Below are positions 1-7,549 of a DNA stretch of 31,327 nt, piece by piece. Below the pieces are notes generated by a model. It was not told where the DNA came from and made no database searches. It saw only the letters and a list, made by a program, of their open reading frames with translations. Location: contig CAJUPC010000025.1 of assembly GCA_910588555.1 (NCBI GenBank), forward strand, positions 1 to 31,327, written 5' to 3'. Positions within the stretch are counted from its first letter, which is position 1, and every line of letters starts with the position of its first letter. The DNA is from Candidatus Gastranaerophilales bacterium (lineage in GTDB: Bacteria > Cyanobacteriota > Vampirovibrionia > Gastranaerophilales > Gastranaerophilaceae). Both the position numbers and the translations under genes were made by a program.

Positions 1-43
1 GGGGGGGGGGGGCAATCACAGCACTATGCTTAAATCTTGACAT
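1..43 (-). CDS. Prepilin-like gene, 5' end only (cut by window edge)
   Basis: Only the start is in the window. An ATG at 41-43 (read leftward) has a GGAGG Shine-Dalgarno at 51-55 with 7-nt spacing. It opens the leader MSRFKHSAVIAPPP and runs into a C12 tract (G12 at 1-12 on the plus strand) exactly at the window edge. The first 100 bases are identical to those before the prepilin gene at 8186-8936, so I infer the same type of product, a type IV pilin-like protein whose mature part lies outside the window. Whether the reading frame is on or off cannot be decided without the missing part. Confidence 0.6.
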   Translation of the reverse strand, partial: MSRFKHSAVIAPPP

Positions 44-69
44 ATAAATACCTCCATCTTTCTTAGTTC

Positions 70-98
70 ATTATTTACGATTTTTCGTTTTTTGTCAA
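70..98 (-). promoter_or_regulatory. Sigma70-type promoter of the cut prepilin gene
   Basis: On the minus strand TTGACA (98-93) is separated by 17 bp from AATAAT (75-70). This predicts a start near 63 and a leader of about 20 nt before the ATG at 43. The identical promoter is at 8963-8991. Confidence 0.65.
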
Positions 99-99
99 G

Positions 100-205
100 T
101 CCGCAAATTTCGTATAAATTTTATCAATCTTGGTAATAAGTTTTTTGTCAAGTGTGCAAGTTTTGAATAAATTTTACAAACATTGGTCAGAAGATTTTTG
201 TCAAG
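100..205 (-). repeat. Two tandem 53-bp repeats upstream of prepilin promoter
   Basis: Read on the minus strand, units at 205-153 and 152-100 both begin CTTGACAAAA and share CTT, a CCAA block and TAAAATTTAT at matching positions; the promoter itself begins with the same CTTGACAAAA. A related unit lies at 8993-9045. The 53-bp period is about five helical turns, which suits a regulator-binding array. The array ends at the stop codon of the neighbouring SIS gene. Confidence 0.7.
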
Positions 206-208
206 AGA

Positions 209-1267
209 TTATTTAACAACTTTATCCAAACCATGTGGTTTATCAATGTTTCTGCCCAACGACAACGCTATTTCCAATGCAAGTAATTGTGCTATAACTA
301 CTATACAGAACGATTTTACGATTTCACTTTCACAATTTATGTCTAAATTAAATTTGGGTTTAATTTTGTCGTTTGAATATCCTATTACACATAATGGCGG
401 ATTGTAATCCTCTTCTATTTTATTCAAATTCTTTATGGCTGTGTAGCTCAACTCGTTTACCGAAATATGGATAAATGCAGGCTTGTTGTTCAAAATCGCA
501 ACATGTCCGTGCATAAATTCGCCCAAAATATTTGAATAAACATTGATATAAGATGTTTCTTTAATCTTTAAAGAAGCCTCTTTTGCAATAGCATAAGAAA
601 TTCCGTCCGCTGTGATAACAATATTTTTAAATTTTGATAAAAATTTTGCTGTTTCTTTAATTTGCGGCTGTAATTCATAAGTTTTTCCCACAAATTCCGA
701 AAGAGTTTTTAATTCTTCAATATATGGTGCAATGTCAATCCCTTTGTGTACCGCGTATTTCAGCACAAGCAATGTACAGCAAAGCATTTGAGTTGTAAGC
801 GATTTTGTTGCGGCAATACTTTTTTCTTCACCTGCACAGCAGTCAATTTTGAAATCGGAAGCTTCCCAGATTGTAGAGCCTTTTTTATTTGTAATGCAAA
901 GTGTACGCATACCAAGCTCTTTTGCTTTTTTTAGAGCGGAATTGGTATCAGATGTTTCGCCTGATTGGGTAATAAATACATACAAAATATCATTTTCATG
1001 CGGAACAGCCGATTTTAAAAGAAATTCGCTTGAATAAATCGCTCTTGCTTCAATTTGGGCGACATTTCCGAACAAATCTGCCGCAAAACGAGCACAGTGA
1101 TATGAAGAACCGCTTGCAACAATTACGATTTTTTGAACATCTGTCGGAATATCAAAAAGTATATAATTGTTGTCATTGACATGAGTGCGCAACAGATTAT
1201 CAAGAACAGCAGACTGTTCAAAAATTTCTGTTTCCATACTTGATTTTGGTCTGTCACTAAATAACAT
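209..1267 (-). CDS. SIS-domain sugar-phosphate isomerase/deaminase (GlmS C-half-like)
   Basis: A 352-aa protein resembling the isomerase half of glucosamine-6-phosphate synthase, without the N-terminal glutaminase domain. Two SIS domains are visible. The first (about residues 45-175) has IVIVASGSSYHCA and FITQSGETSDT, the sugar-phosphate binding serine motifs. The second (about 205-335) has EASLKIKETSY and GEFMHGH, which match the GlmS helix with the catalytic Glu and the following His loop, and it ends NIDKPHGLDKVVK, like the GlmS C-tail. Lacking glutaminase, it more likely acts as an amino-sugar-phosphate deaminase/isomerase (NagB-II or AgaS type) than as a glucosamine synthase; the substrate cannot be read from sequence. 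The ATG overlaps the gatB stop by one base (TAATG), so translation is probably coupled. An internal Met 11 aligns with the usual GlmS domain start. Confidence 0.8.
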   Translation of the reverse strand: MLFSDRPKSSMETEIFEQSAVLDNLLRTHVNDNNYILFDIPTDVQKIVIVASGSSYHCARFAADLFGNVAQIEARAIYSSEFLLKSAVPHENDILYVFITQSGETSDTNSALKKAKELGMRTLCITNKKGSTIWEASDFKIDCCAGEEKSIAATKSLTTQMLCCTLLVLKYAVHKGIDIAPYIEELKTLSEFVGKTYELQPQIKETAKFLSKFKNIVITADGISYAIAKEASLKIKETSYINVYSNILGEFMHGHVAILNNKPAFIHISVNELSYTAIKNLNKIEEDYNPPLCVIGYSNDKIKPKFNLDINCESEIVKSFCIVVIAQLLALEIALSLGRNIDKPHGLDKVVK

Positions 1268-2709
1268 TAATCCAATATCTCTTTCATTAAGTCATTAACA
1301 GCTTTAGGGTTAGCTCTGCCTTTTGTTTCTTTCATTACCTGTCCAACGAAGAAGCCTAACAATTGAACTTTTCCACCTTTGTATTTTTCAACCTGATCAG
1401 GGTTAGCATCAACTACTTTTTGGCAGATTTCTTTAATTGCGCCTTCATCTGAGATTTGGCTTAAACCTCTGTCTTCAACGATTTTAGAAGCTTTTGTGCC
1501 GTCTTTCATCATATCGATAATAATTTGTTTACCGATATTATTGGAAATTGTATTTTTTTCGATTAATGAAATTAATTCTGCCAGATTTTCCGGAGTTAAT
1601 TTGGTGTCAGTGATTTCAATATGTTCTTCTTTCAAGTAAGCTGCAATTTCGCCCATAATGAAGTTTACAGAGATTTTTGGAGAAGCTCCGAGTTTAATAA
1701 CTTCATCAAAGAATAAAGCCAAGCCCATTTGTTCAACGATTACTGACGCGTCATATTCGCTTAAGCCTAAAGACATGTAGCGTTCACGTTTTGCCTGAGG
1801 TAATTCCGGCATATTGTCTTTAATTTCTTTAACCCATTCGCGTGAAATTTTCAACGGCATCAAATCCGGTTCGGGGAAATATCTGTAATCGTGAGCGTCT
1901 TCTTTGCCTCTCATTGAACGGGTTTCACGAGAGTTATCATCCCACAATCTGGTTTCTTGAACTACTTTTCCGCCTTCTTCTACGATTTCGATTTGTCTGT
2001 CAATTTCGTATTCGATTGCTCTTTGAAGTGCAGAAAAACTGTTTACGTTTTTGATTTCCGCACGTGTACCGAATTCTTTTGAGCCTTTCGGCATAATAGA
2101 GATGTTAGCGTCACATCTCATAGAGCCTTCTTCAAGGTTTCCGTCGCAAACGCCGATGTAGCGTACGATGTTGCGCAATTCTTCCATATAATTTCTTGCT
2201 TCTTCTGAACTTCTCATATCGGGTTCTGATACGATTTCAAGAAGCGGCGTTCCTGCTCTGTTTAAGTCAACAAGTGAGTATGAAGAACCTGCAAGTCCGT
2301 CAGCACCTGCGTGAACGAGTTTTCCTGCGTCTTCTTCAAGGTGAGCACGTGTAATACCTATTCTTTTACCTTTAACATCCAAGTAACCGTTTACACAAAT
2401 CGGCTCGTCATATTGAGAAATTTGATAGCCTTTTGGAAGGTCTGGATAGAAATATTGTTTTCTGTCGAATTTACATCTTTCGGGAATTTCACAATTCAAG
2501 GCTAAACCTGTCAAAATACCCATATTAACAACTTCTTTATTCAAAACAGGCAAAACTCCCGGCATACCTAAGGTAATAGGGCTTGTCTGCGAGTTTGGTT
2601 CGTGACCGAATTCACATCCGTCGGGTGCGAAAATTTTTGATTTGGTTTTCAATTGAGCGTGGACTTCCAAACCTATAACTACTTCATATTTATCTCTCAA
2701 GTCTTCCAT
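1267..2709 (-). CDS. gatB: Asp-tRNA(Asn)/Glu-tRNA(Gln) amidotransferase subunit B
   Basis: 480 aa, the normal GatB length. GatB binds mischarged Glu-tRNA(Gln) or Asp-tRNA(Asn), phosphorylates the acyl group and amidates it with ammonia delivered from GatA in the GatCAB complex. Signatures include YEVVIGLEVHAQL at the N-terminus, DRKQYFYPDLPKGYQISQYD, DLNRAGTPLLEIVSEPD and EEGSMRCDANIS. The C-terminal helical and YqeY-like tail (about 330-480) is complete, with GFFVGQVMKETKGRANP near the end. The start ATG has a GAGGAG Shine-Dalgarno. It lies 28 bp downstream of folP and overlaps the SIS gene by one base. gatA and gatC are not in the window. Confidence 0.97.
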   Translation of the reverse strand: MEDLRDKYEVVIGLEVHAQLKTKSKIFAPDGCEFGHEPNSQTSPITLGMPGVLPVLNKEVVNMGILTGLALNCEIPERCKFDRKQYFYPDLPKGYQISQYDEPICVNGYLDVKGKRIGITRAHLEEDAGKLVHAGADGLAGSSYSLVDLNRAGTPLLEIVSEPDMRSSEEARNYMEELRNIVRYIGVCDGNLEEGSMRCDANISIMPKGSKEFGTRAEIKNVNSFSALQRAIEYEIDRQIEIVEEGGKVVQETRLWDDNSRETRSMRGKEDAHDYRYFPEPDLMPLKISREWVKEIKDNMPELPQAKRERYMSLGLSEYDASVIVEQMGLALFFDEVIKLGASPKISVNFIMGEIAAYLKEEHIEITDTKLTPENLAELISLIEKNTISNNIGKQIIIDMMKDGTKASKIVEDRGLSQISDEGAIKEICQKVVDANPDQVEKYKGGKVQLLGFFVGQVMKETKGRANPKAVNDLMKEILD

Positions 2710-2737
2710 TATTTTCTCCTCATTAGTATTTATGGCT

Positions 2738-3847
2738 TTATTTTACCATAAACATCCTCATCAAATCAATCATATTCTTGTGCATTTTTACATTGTGAAC
2801 TCTTATGTAATCAATGTTACGCTCAACTGCCAGAGCGTTAAATACAGCAGTGTATGTGTCGTCCTGTGTCTGTAAAAAGCTTTTACGTGAACAGCCAAGC
2901 AATACAGGATATCCGAGGCTTTTAAATTCTTCAATTCGTCTTATAATTTCAAAATTATTTTCTCTTGTTTTGCCAAAACCGATACCGGGGTCAATTATGA
3001 TATTTTCAATATCTTTTGAGCGGGCAAATTCAATTTTTTTGTGCAAGGCCAGAAAAATTTCTTCAACAACATCTTCGTAATGCGGTGAATTCTGCATGTT
3101 CTCGGGAGTTCCTTTTGAGTGTTGGATTATGACAGGGCAATTGTATTTTGCTATTACATCCACCATTTTTTTATCATAATCAAACCCCGAAACATCGTTT
3201 ATAATATTTGCGCCTGCATTAATACATTCTTCTGCAACTCTAGAAGAGCGTGTGTCAATGCTGATTGTTGCTTTGTCTTTTGCGAAATCAATTATCGGCA
3301 AAAGTTTTTTTAGTTGTTCTTCGACGCTTACCGGATTAGAATATGGTTTTGTGCTTTCTGCACCTATATCAATGATATCTGCACCGTCATTAACCATTTC
3401 TAACAGGTGTTCTTTAGCTTTTTCAATGTCGTTATATAAACCGCCGTCTGAGAAAGAATTATCAGTAATGTTGAGTATGCCTATGATTTTTGTCTCGGCT
3501 TTAGTATTCTGCTGTAATAATTTTTGAGCCAGTATTTTCAAACCAAACGGCTGGTATTGTAATTTTTCTGCAATTTTTTTTATTTGAGAAACGCTTCCGC
3601 CGAGTATACAATTTGATTTTTCTATTCTGCCTGTAATAACTTCTCTGTGAGTTGCGCAATCACAGCCGACAGAAATCGCGGTTTGTTTTAAAATATTTGA
3701 CTGGGCTGGAGTTAAATCATAAATTTTGATATTTTTATATCCAAATTTGTCAACGGCTTTGTAGGCATAAGATTTGTCAAAGCCGATACGGTTCAGCTCA
3801 GTTTCAATATTTGTATCTTTAATTTCTCGCAAAATAAAATCGTGCAT
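2738..3847 (-). CDS. folP: Dihydropteroate synthase (long form)
   Basis: 369 aa. Joins p-aminobenzoate to 6-hydroxymethyl-7,8-dihydropterin diphosphate in folate synthesis. The TIM-barrel DHPS domain occupies about residues 115-369: ILNITDNSFSDGG, DIIDIGAESTKP, ISIDTRSSRVAEECINAGA, NDVSGF, IIDPGIGFGKTRENN, GCSRKSF and a closing RVHNVKMH. The usual MHM-G-P loop reads IIQHSKGTPENMQ, a mild deviation. About 110 extra N-terminal residues precede the barrel, a feature I recall from long bacterial and archaeal DHPS proteins; its job is unknown to me. No good Shine-Dalgarno precedes the ATG; instead TTGAAA, 17 bp, TAAGCT and 6 nt lead directly to it, so the message is probably leaderless. Confidence 0.95.
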   Translation of the reverse strand: MHDFILREIKDTNIETELNRIGFDKSYAYKAVDKFGYKNIKIYDLTPAQSNILKQTAISVGCDCATHREVITGRIEKSNCILGGSVSQIKKIAEKLQYQPFGLKILAQKLLQQNTKAETKIIGILNITDNSFSDGGLYNDIEKAKEHLLEMVNDGADIIDIGAESTKPYSNPVSVEEQLKKLLPIIDFAKDKATISIDTRSSRVAEECINAGANIINDVSGFDYDKKMVDVIAKYNCPVIIQHSKGTPENMQNSPHYEDVVEEIFLALHKKIEFARSKDIENIIIDPGIGFGKTRENNFEIIRRIEEFKSLGYPVLLGCSRKSFLQTQDDTYTAVFNALAVERNIDYIRVHNVKMHKNMIDLMRMFMVK

Positions 3848-3876
3848 AGCCTTAGCTTAGCACGATTTTGTATACT
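3848..3876 (-). promoter_or_regulatory. Leaderless-type promoter of folP
   Basis: On the minus strand TTGAAA, a 17-bp spacer, TAAGCT and then AAGGCT run straight into the folP ATG at 3847. With the standard distance the transcript would begin at the A of ATG. The -10 matches only the TAnnnT skeleton. Confidence 0.45.
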
Positions 3877-3887
3877 TTTCAAGGCTG

Positions 3888-4358
3888 TTAGTTATTAGCC
3901 ATTTTGCTTTCGATTGTTTCGCTGGTAACTTTTGCAATATCAGACAAACCTGAAATTAATGTTACTGCGCCGAACGCATAGCCTAGACCTCCTGCGCAAT
4001 ATCTGAATACTTTGCTTTCAACCAGAGGTTTGACAAATTTTAAATTTTTGAATTTTGAACCCCAGTTAAGAATTGCGTCTTTACACCATCTTACATTTTC
4101 TGCAGCCTTAGTCCATAAACCTTTTGTTTTTTTAGTAACATCGCCTGCTACTTTAGCAGCTTCTGTAGTAGTTTTCATTCCTTTTGAGACTTTTGAAGCA
4201 GAAGCAAACATATCAAAACCTGATTTTGCGGCTTTAGTATTAGCTGCCGCAGTGGTTGCTGCTATTGCACCGCCGCCTGTAACAACCTGTTTTTCAGCGT
4301 CTTTCTGCTTTTGACTACGTCCGGTATGTGCAATTTGAGGATATAAAGAAACATTCAT
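3888..4358 (-). CDS. Unknown Ala/Lys-rich protein with C-terminal hydrophobic segment
   Basis: 156 aa, not recognised. The N-terminal half (about 25-90) is rich in Ala, Thr and Lys with low complexity. A middle part holds WCKDAILNWGSKFKNLKF, and a glycine-rich hydrophobic stretch (about 115-140, AGGLGYAFGAVTLISGL) could enter a membrane. No signal peptide is visible. Its ATG overlaps the stop codon of the next upstream gene by one base (TAATG), so the two are surely co-translated and probably work together. The pair has the same style: a basic, Ala/Gly-rich protein with an embedded hydrophobic patch. Function unknown. Confidence 0.75.
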   Translation of the reverse strand: MNVSLYPQIAHTGRSQKQKDAEKQVVTGGGAIAATTAAANTKAAKSGFDMFASASKVSKGMKTTTEAAKVAGDVTKKTKGLWTKAAENVRWCKDAILNWGSKFKNLKFVKPLVESKVFRYCAGGLGYAFGAVTLISGLSDIAKVTSETIESKMANN

Positions 4359-5059
4359 TATTCTTCTGCTCCTGTTTCACTTTTATCTTTCAATGCAGTT
4401 ACGCCTGACGCGATACCGCCTGAAACGCCTACTGTGTTTTCAGTCGCTTTTTTATAAGCTTCAGGTTTTACACCTTTGATTTTGTCGTGAATGTGTTTGA
4501 ATGCGTCTTTTACTTTTGTTTTTACAGTTGTATAACCTTTTACGATTGATTTAACAATTTTGTTTTCTTTTATTGAATTATAAATTGAGGTTAATTTTTT
4601 ACCGAATTTTGTTTTTAAGAATTTAGTTTTTTGAGCTTTTACAGCCTTTGCAGGTTTTGTGTATAATTTTGAATTCAAGAATTTTTCTTTTAAAGATTCA
4701 GCAAATTTTACAACAGAGTCTTTTGCTGAAACTGTTTTTTTAATAAATCCCTGTACGGGTTTGCTTTTTATAAGTTTGCTGATACCTGACCAAGATTTTC
4801 CTGCGCCCCAGCCAGCAGCCATACCGCCTAAAATGCCTGTTGTAACAATAGCTCCGCCTTTTAATGCTTTATTAAGCGGTTTAGGCAAGTTTAATTCATC
4901 ATCATTTGCCAGTTCTTCAAGTTCGCGTTTGTGTTCGAGCATTTCATTGCGTTTTTTGATATATTCCGCTTCTTCTCTGCGGGCTTGAATTTCTTCGGGA
5001 GAAAGTTTTTTGCCGAAGTTTACATTTTGTGCTGAAATTCTTGATTGTACCGATAACAT
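4358..5059 (-). CDS. Unknown Lys-rich protein with glycine-rich membrane-like patch
   Basis: 233 aa from the ATG at 5059, which has GGAG at a good distance; an in-frame ATG at 5071 would add four residues but contains the Shine-Dalgarno. Not recognised. Residues about 20-55 are charged and probably coiled coil (PEEIQARREEAEYIKKRNEM). A glycine-rich hydrophobic stretch follows (about 70-85, GGAIVTTGILGGMAAGWGAG), then a long lysine-rich helical tail. The N-terminus carries NVNFGKK, a short motif that I have the impression recurs at the start of many Gastranaerophilales proteins; that is memory, not a search. First gene of a two-gene operon with 3888-4358. Its promoter region contains the palindrome at 5085-5102. 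Confidence 0.75.
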   Translation of the reverse strand: MLSVQSRISAQNVNFGKKLSPEEIQARREEAEYIKKRNEMLEHKRELEELANDDELNLPKPLNKALKGGAIVTTGILGGMAAGWGAGKSWSGISKLIKSKPVQGFIKKTVSAKDSVVKFAESLKEKFLNSKLYTKPAKAVKAQKTKFLKTKFGKKLTSIYNSIKENKIVKSIVKGYTTVKTKVKDAFKHIHDKIKGVKPEAYKKATENTVGVSGGIASGVTALKDKSETGAEE

Positions 5060-5084
5060 ATTTATCTCCATTTTTTTTATTTTT

Positions 5085-5102
5085 CACTTGCTTTAACAAG
5101 TG
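5085..5102. promoter_or_regulatory. Palindrome CACTTG-N6-CAAGTG, candidate operator
   Basis: A perfect 6-bp inverted repeat with a 6-bp centre. On the minus strand it touches TTGACA (5106-5101), a likely -35 for the Lys-rich gene pair, and fills the -35/-10 spacer. That position suits a repressor operator. A weak hairpin terminator is the alternative, but the T-run follows only on the plus strand and at a distance. Confidence 0.4.
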
Positions 5103-5178
5103 TCAATAAATTTTTTTGCTACCCTAATTCAATATTTGTAAAAAAATGTTACATTAGCTTTGACATTATCACACAAGG

Positions 5179-6108
5179 TTAATTATTTGTAAATATGCGG
5201 TATCCTTGATATGAATTTCTGTTAATAAATTCTCTGTCAATTTTATTAAGACTATCAAACTTTTTGCCAAGCCAAGATGGTGCAATTAAAGTTTTTGAAA
5301 AACCGTTTCCTGCAAGGCGGTGAATAGTTGTTTCTTTCGGAAGGTATTCCAAAAAATCACAAACAGTTTGAATATATTCATCTTCGCTCATAAAATCAAT
5401 TTCGCCTGCTTCATACATTCTTGCAAGTTTAGTGTTTTGAAGAGCGCACAGCATGTGGATTTTAACTCCGTCGACTCCTAGTCTTGCAAGCTCCTGAGCT
5501 GTCTGCATAATTTCATCCTGTGTTTCCCACAAGCCAAAAATTACGTGTACACAAACATTTATTCCTGCTTCTTTAGTTTTTTCGTAAGCTCTTAAAAAAC
5601 AGTCATAATCATGTCCACGGTTAATTTTATGTAAAGTTTTGTCATGAATAGATTGCAAGCCGTATTCAATCCATGTGTAATAATCATTTTTGTATGATGA
5701 AATCAGTTTGATTTTATCATCATCAACACAATCAGGACGTGTACCGATTGATATTCCGACAATATCGGAATTATTTAGTGCAGAATTATAAATTGTTTCA
5801 AGTTCATTGACAGGCTTATAGGTGTTGGAAAAAGCCTGAAAATATGACATGAATTTTTCAGCTTTAAATCGTTCTTTCAAAGTTTTTGCGCCCGTATCAA
5901 CCTGTTCTTGTATTGATAAAAGGTTTGAATGCGCCTGAGAAAAACTTCCGCCGTCGTCGCAAAAAATACATCCGCCTGTTGAAATTTTACCGTCCCTGTT
6001 CGGGCATGAAAAACCGGCATCAAGTGTTATTTTATAAACCTTGACGCCGAACTTATTTTTCAGATGTGCGCTGAATTGATTGTAACGCTTATCAGTGTTA
6101 TTAAACAT
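5179..6108 (-). CDS. Radical SAM protein, TIGR01212 (YhcC-like) family
   Basis: 309 aa, the usual length for this family. The radical SAM cluster motif is unusual for its spacing: CPNRDGKISTGGCIFC (about residues 29-44), the CX10CX2C arrangement seen in TIGR01212/Elp3-related proteins. Further motifs are GISIGTRPDCVDD, WIEYGLQSIHDKTL, NRGHDYDCF and KIHMLCALQNTKL. The family makes a 5'-deoxyadenosyl radical; a role in RNA modification or anaerobic metabolism has been suggested, but the substrate is not known to me. The gene begins 2 bp after the stop of the zinc-ribbon gene and is in one operon with it. No Shine-Dalgarno stands out, so coupling is likely. Confidence 0.9.
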   Translation of the reverse strand: MFNNTDKRYNQFSAHLKNKFGVKVYKITLDAGFSCPNRDGKISTGGCIFCDDGGSFSQAHSNLLSIQEQVDTGAKTLKERFKAEKFMSYFQAFSNTYKPVNELETIYNSALNNSDIVGISIGTRPDCVDDDKIKLISSYKNDYYTWIEYGLQSIHDKTLHKINRGHDYDCFLRAYEKTKEAGINVCVHVIFGLWETQDEIMQTAQELARLGVDGVKIHMLCALQNTKLARMYEAGEIDFMSEDEYIQTVCDFLEYLPKETTIHRLAGNGFSKTLIAPSWLGKKFDSLNKIDREFINRNSYQGYRIFTNN

Positions 6109-6110
6109 AA

Positions 6111-6278
6111 TTAATCTTTGTTTTCGTCATCATAAATCGGATAAACATAATGTTCACCGCAATTCGGGCATACAACTTCCTGCTGTTTTCCGTCTTCAAC
6201 TTTTGCAACTTCAAACAATGTTTTGCATCCTGATTGTACACATCTGATTGCCCAGCTGGGTCTTATTAATCTTGCCAT
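6111..6278 (-). CDS. Small zinc-ribbon protein
   Basis: 55 aa from the ATG at 6278, chosen because GGGAG precedes it; an upstream in-frame ATG would add 17 residues without a Shine-Dalgarno. The sequence MARLIRPSWAIRCVQSGC and later VCPNCGEHYVYPIYDDE shows a Cx4C/CPxCG zinc ribbon with an acidic tail. It could be a small nucleic-acid or protein-binding factor. It lies immediately before the radical SAM gene (2-bp gap), so the two may share a pathway. No specific function can be assigned. Confidence 0.75.
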   Translation of the reverse strand: MARLIRPSWAIRCVQSGCKTLFEVAKVEDGKQQEVVCPNCGEHYVYPIYDDENKD

Positions 6279-6385
6279 AATTTTCTCCCTTCGTAAAAAT
6301 ATTTTATCATTTTGAGAAATTTTATGCAAGTGATTAATTTATTTTTTAAGTAATAGAGTTAGAATATTTTTGAAAGGTGAGTTTT

Positions 6386-6682
6386 ATGAAAAAATCTTTA
6401 ATATTTTTATCAATATTTATAATCGCATGTATTGCATTTTTTGACGCTAAAGACAGGTTTAAGGAACTTGATGAGGTTGCAGCAAATACGCCTTCTCAAG
6501 TTGAGATGAAACAAATGATAAATAAACCTCTTGAACAAATGAATAAAGATAATATTCAAAATCAAAAGAGCATACAAACATTGAAAGAAAAAATGAATCA
6601 GGATGATGACCGAATTTTACAGCAAAACCAGCTTGATAATGTAGACAAACGTCGTGATACCATAAATAATCAGGTGAATTAA
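6386..6682 (+). CDS. Small exported or membrane-anchored coiled-coil protein
   Basis: 98 aa from the ATG at 6386, which follows AAAGGTGA; a GTG at 6377 is in frame but overlaps that Shine-Dalgarno. N-terminal MKKSLIFLSIFIIACIAFF is a signal peptide or anchor, followed by a charged, Gln/Asn/Asp-rich helical tail (about 45-98) likely to form coiled coil. No family recognised. Its stop overlaps that of the convergent gene 6679-7479 by four bases (TTAA). Confidence 0.65.
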   Translation: MKKSLIFLSIFIIACIAFFDAKDRFKELDEVAANTPSQVEMKQMINKPLEQMNKDNIQNQKSIQTLKEKMNQDDDRILQQNQLDNVDKRRDTINNQVN

Positions 6683-7479
6683 ATTCCGTAAATCATATCG
6701 CCGTAGAAATCTTCCCGCGGTTTTAACTGTTCTTTCGGCTTTTCGGGCAGTGTGCGTTCAAACCTTAATGCACCGCCGGAATTGTTATTAAGCTGCTGTT
6801 CTAATGGTCTTATAGATTTTGGGAAAAATCTCAACATCATGTTTTGTGCGGCACCCGATGAAACTACGGTTTTTGAGTACAATTTGAGTTTTTCATATTC
6901 TTCGGCTGCTTTTGCATAATTTTCTGCAGAAAATTTGTTTTCGTTATTTCCTAATTTTGTTGAGTAACTGTTGCTCCACATTATTATATCGTTTACAACA
7001 TCTAAGAGCACAACAGATGTTTCTAATCTGTACGGATATTGTGTGTTAAATACCGTTGAAATTTTAAGGACTTCCCATATACCTCGTTTTAATGAGTTTT
7101 TGTTTGTCACTACAGAACTTGAAATTAATAAAACTGATTTGCAGGAAAAATTATTCCCGAGTTTTTTAAAAGATTCGTAGTCAATTTTATTTGTATTTTT
7201 GTATTTATCAAGTGCAGTTTGGGCTGTTTGTTTAAGCTGCGGGTTTTTGTCCAATTTTAATCTTACTTCATGCAGGCTGGGAGATTGTACTTTTCCGTTT
7301 GAAGAATTGAAATTTTTTATAATATCATTTGCAAAGATTTCTGACGCTTCTTCAAAACCGTAGTAATTTTGTTTTGCATTAAACATATCTGCAGGAAGCG
7401 TAAGTACATCAAATGTAATTGCTTGTACGGATGAAAACAGAAATAAAAAAACTATAAAAAGCCTGAACAAATTTTTCAT
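6679..7479 (-). CDS. Exported protein of unknown function
   Basis: 266 aa with a clear signal peptide (MKNLFRLFIVFLFLFSSVQA, cut about residue 20). The body alternates helices and strands: a helical region with EEASEIFANDIIKNF, strands with VLLISSSVV and LETSVVLLDVVNDIIMWSNSYS, then a helical YAKAAEEYEKLKLYSK region and a proline-rich tail. The strand pattern 'response, then report of a local value' is loosely like CsgG/LpoB-type or TolB-like periplasmic proteins, but I cannot claim homology. TATAAT ends 6 nt before the ATG and there is no Shine-Dalgarno, so the mRNA may be leaderless. Divergent from cdd with only 70 bp between the starts. Confidence 0.75.
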   Translation of the reverse strand: MKNLFRLFIVFLFLFSSVQAITFDVLTLPADMFNAKQNYYGFEEASEIFANDIIKNFNSSNGKVQSPSLHEVRLKLDKNPQLKQTAQTALDKYKNTNKIDYESFKKLGNNFSCKSVLLISSSVVTNKNSLKRGIWEVLKISTVFNTQYPYRLETSVVLLDVVNDIIMWSNSYSTKLGNNENKFSAENYAKAAEEYEKLKLYSKTVVSSGAAQNMMLRFFPKSIRPLEQQLNNNSGGALRFERTLPEKPKEQLKPREDFYGDMIYGI

Positions 7480-7535
7480 AATTTTATTATATCACAATAT
7501 CCTTTACCTAAAGGATTATATTTGTAAAAAAATAG

Positions 7536-7541
7536 TATAAT
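7536..7541 (+). promoter_or_regulatory. -10 element of cdd (near-leaderless)
   Basis: TATAAT ends 8 nt before the cdd ATG, predicting a leader of 0 to 2 nt. No convincing -35 or Shine-Dalgarno is present. The divergent gene has its own TATAAT (7491-7486, minus strand) exactly 6 nt from its ATG. Confidence 0.5.
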
Positions 7542-7549
7542 ATTTAAGT

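Larger units (their letters stand above)
1..100 (-). repeat. Promoter-leader-tract cassette, copy 1
   Basis: Bases 1-100 are identical to 8894-8993. On the minus strand the cassette contains TTGACA (93-98), a 17-bp spacer, AATAAT (70-75), GGAGG (51-55), ATG (41-43), ten leader codons and the homopolymer. Both copies lie just downstream of an unrelated gene on the same strand. Perfect identity across non-coding bases means recent duplication or gene conversion. Confidence 0.9.

Noticed and set aside
1..12. G12 at the window edge as a two-colour Illumina poly-G artefact
   Set aside because: The same G12 in the same 100-bp context occurs inside the window at 8894, with unique sequence on both sides, so the tract is probably real, though its exact length is uncertain.
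183..407. A plus-strand frame of 74 codons near the window start
   Set aside because: It is antisense to the end of the SIS gene and the repeat array, with no ribosome site.
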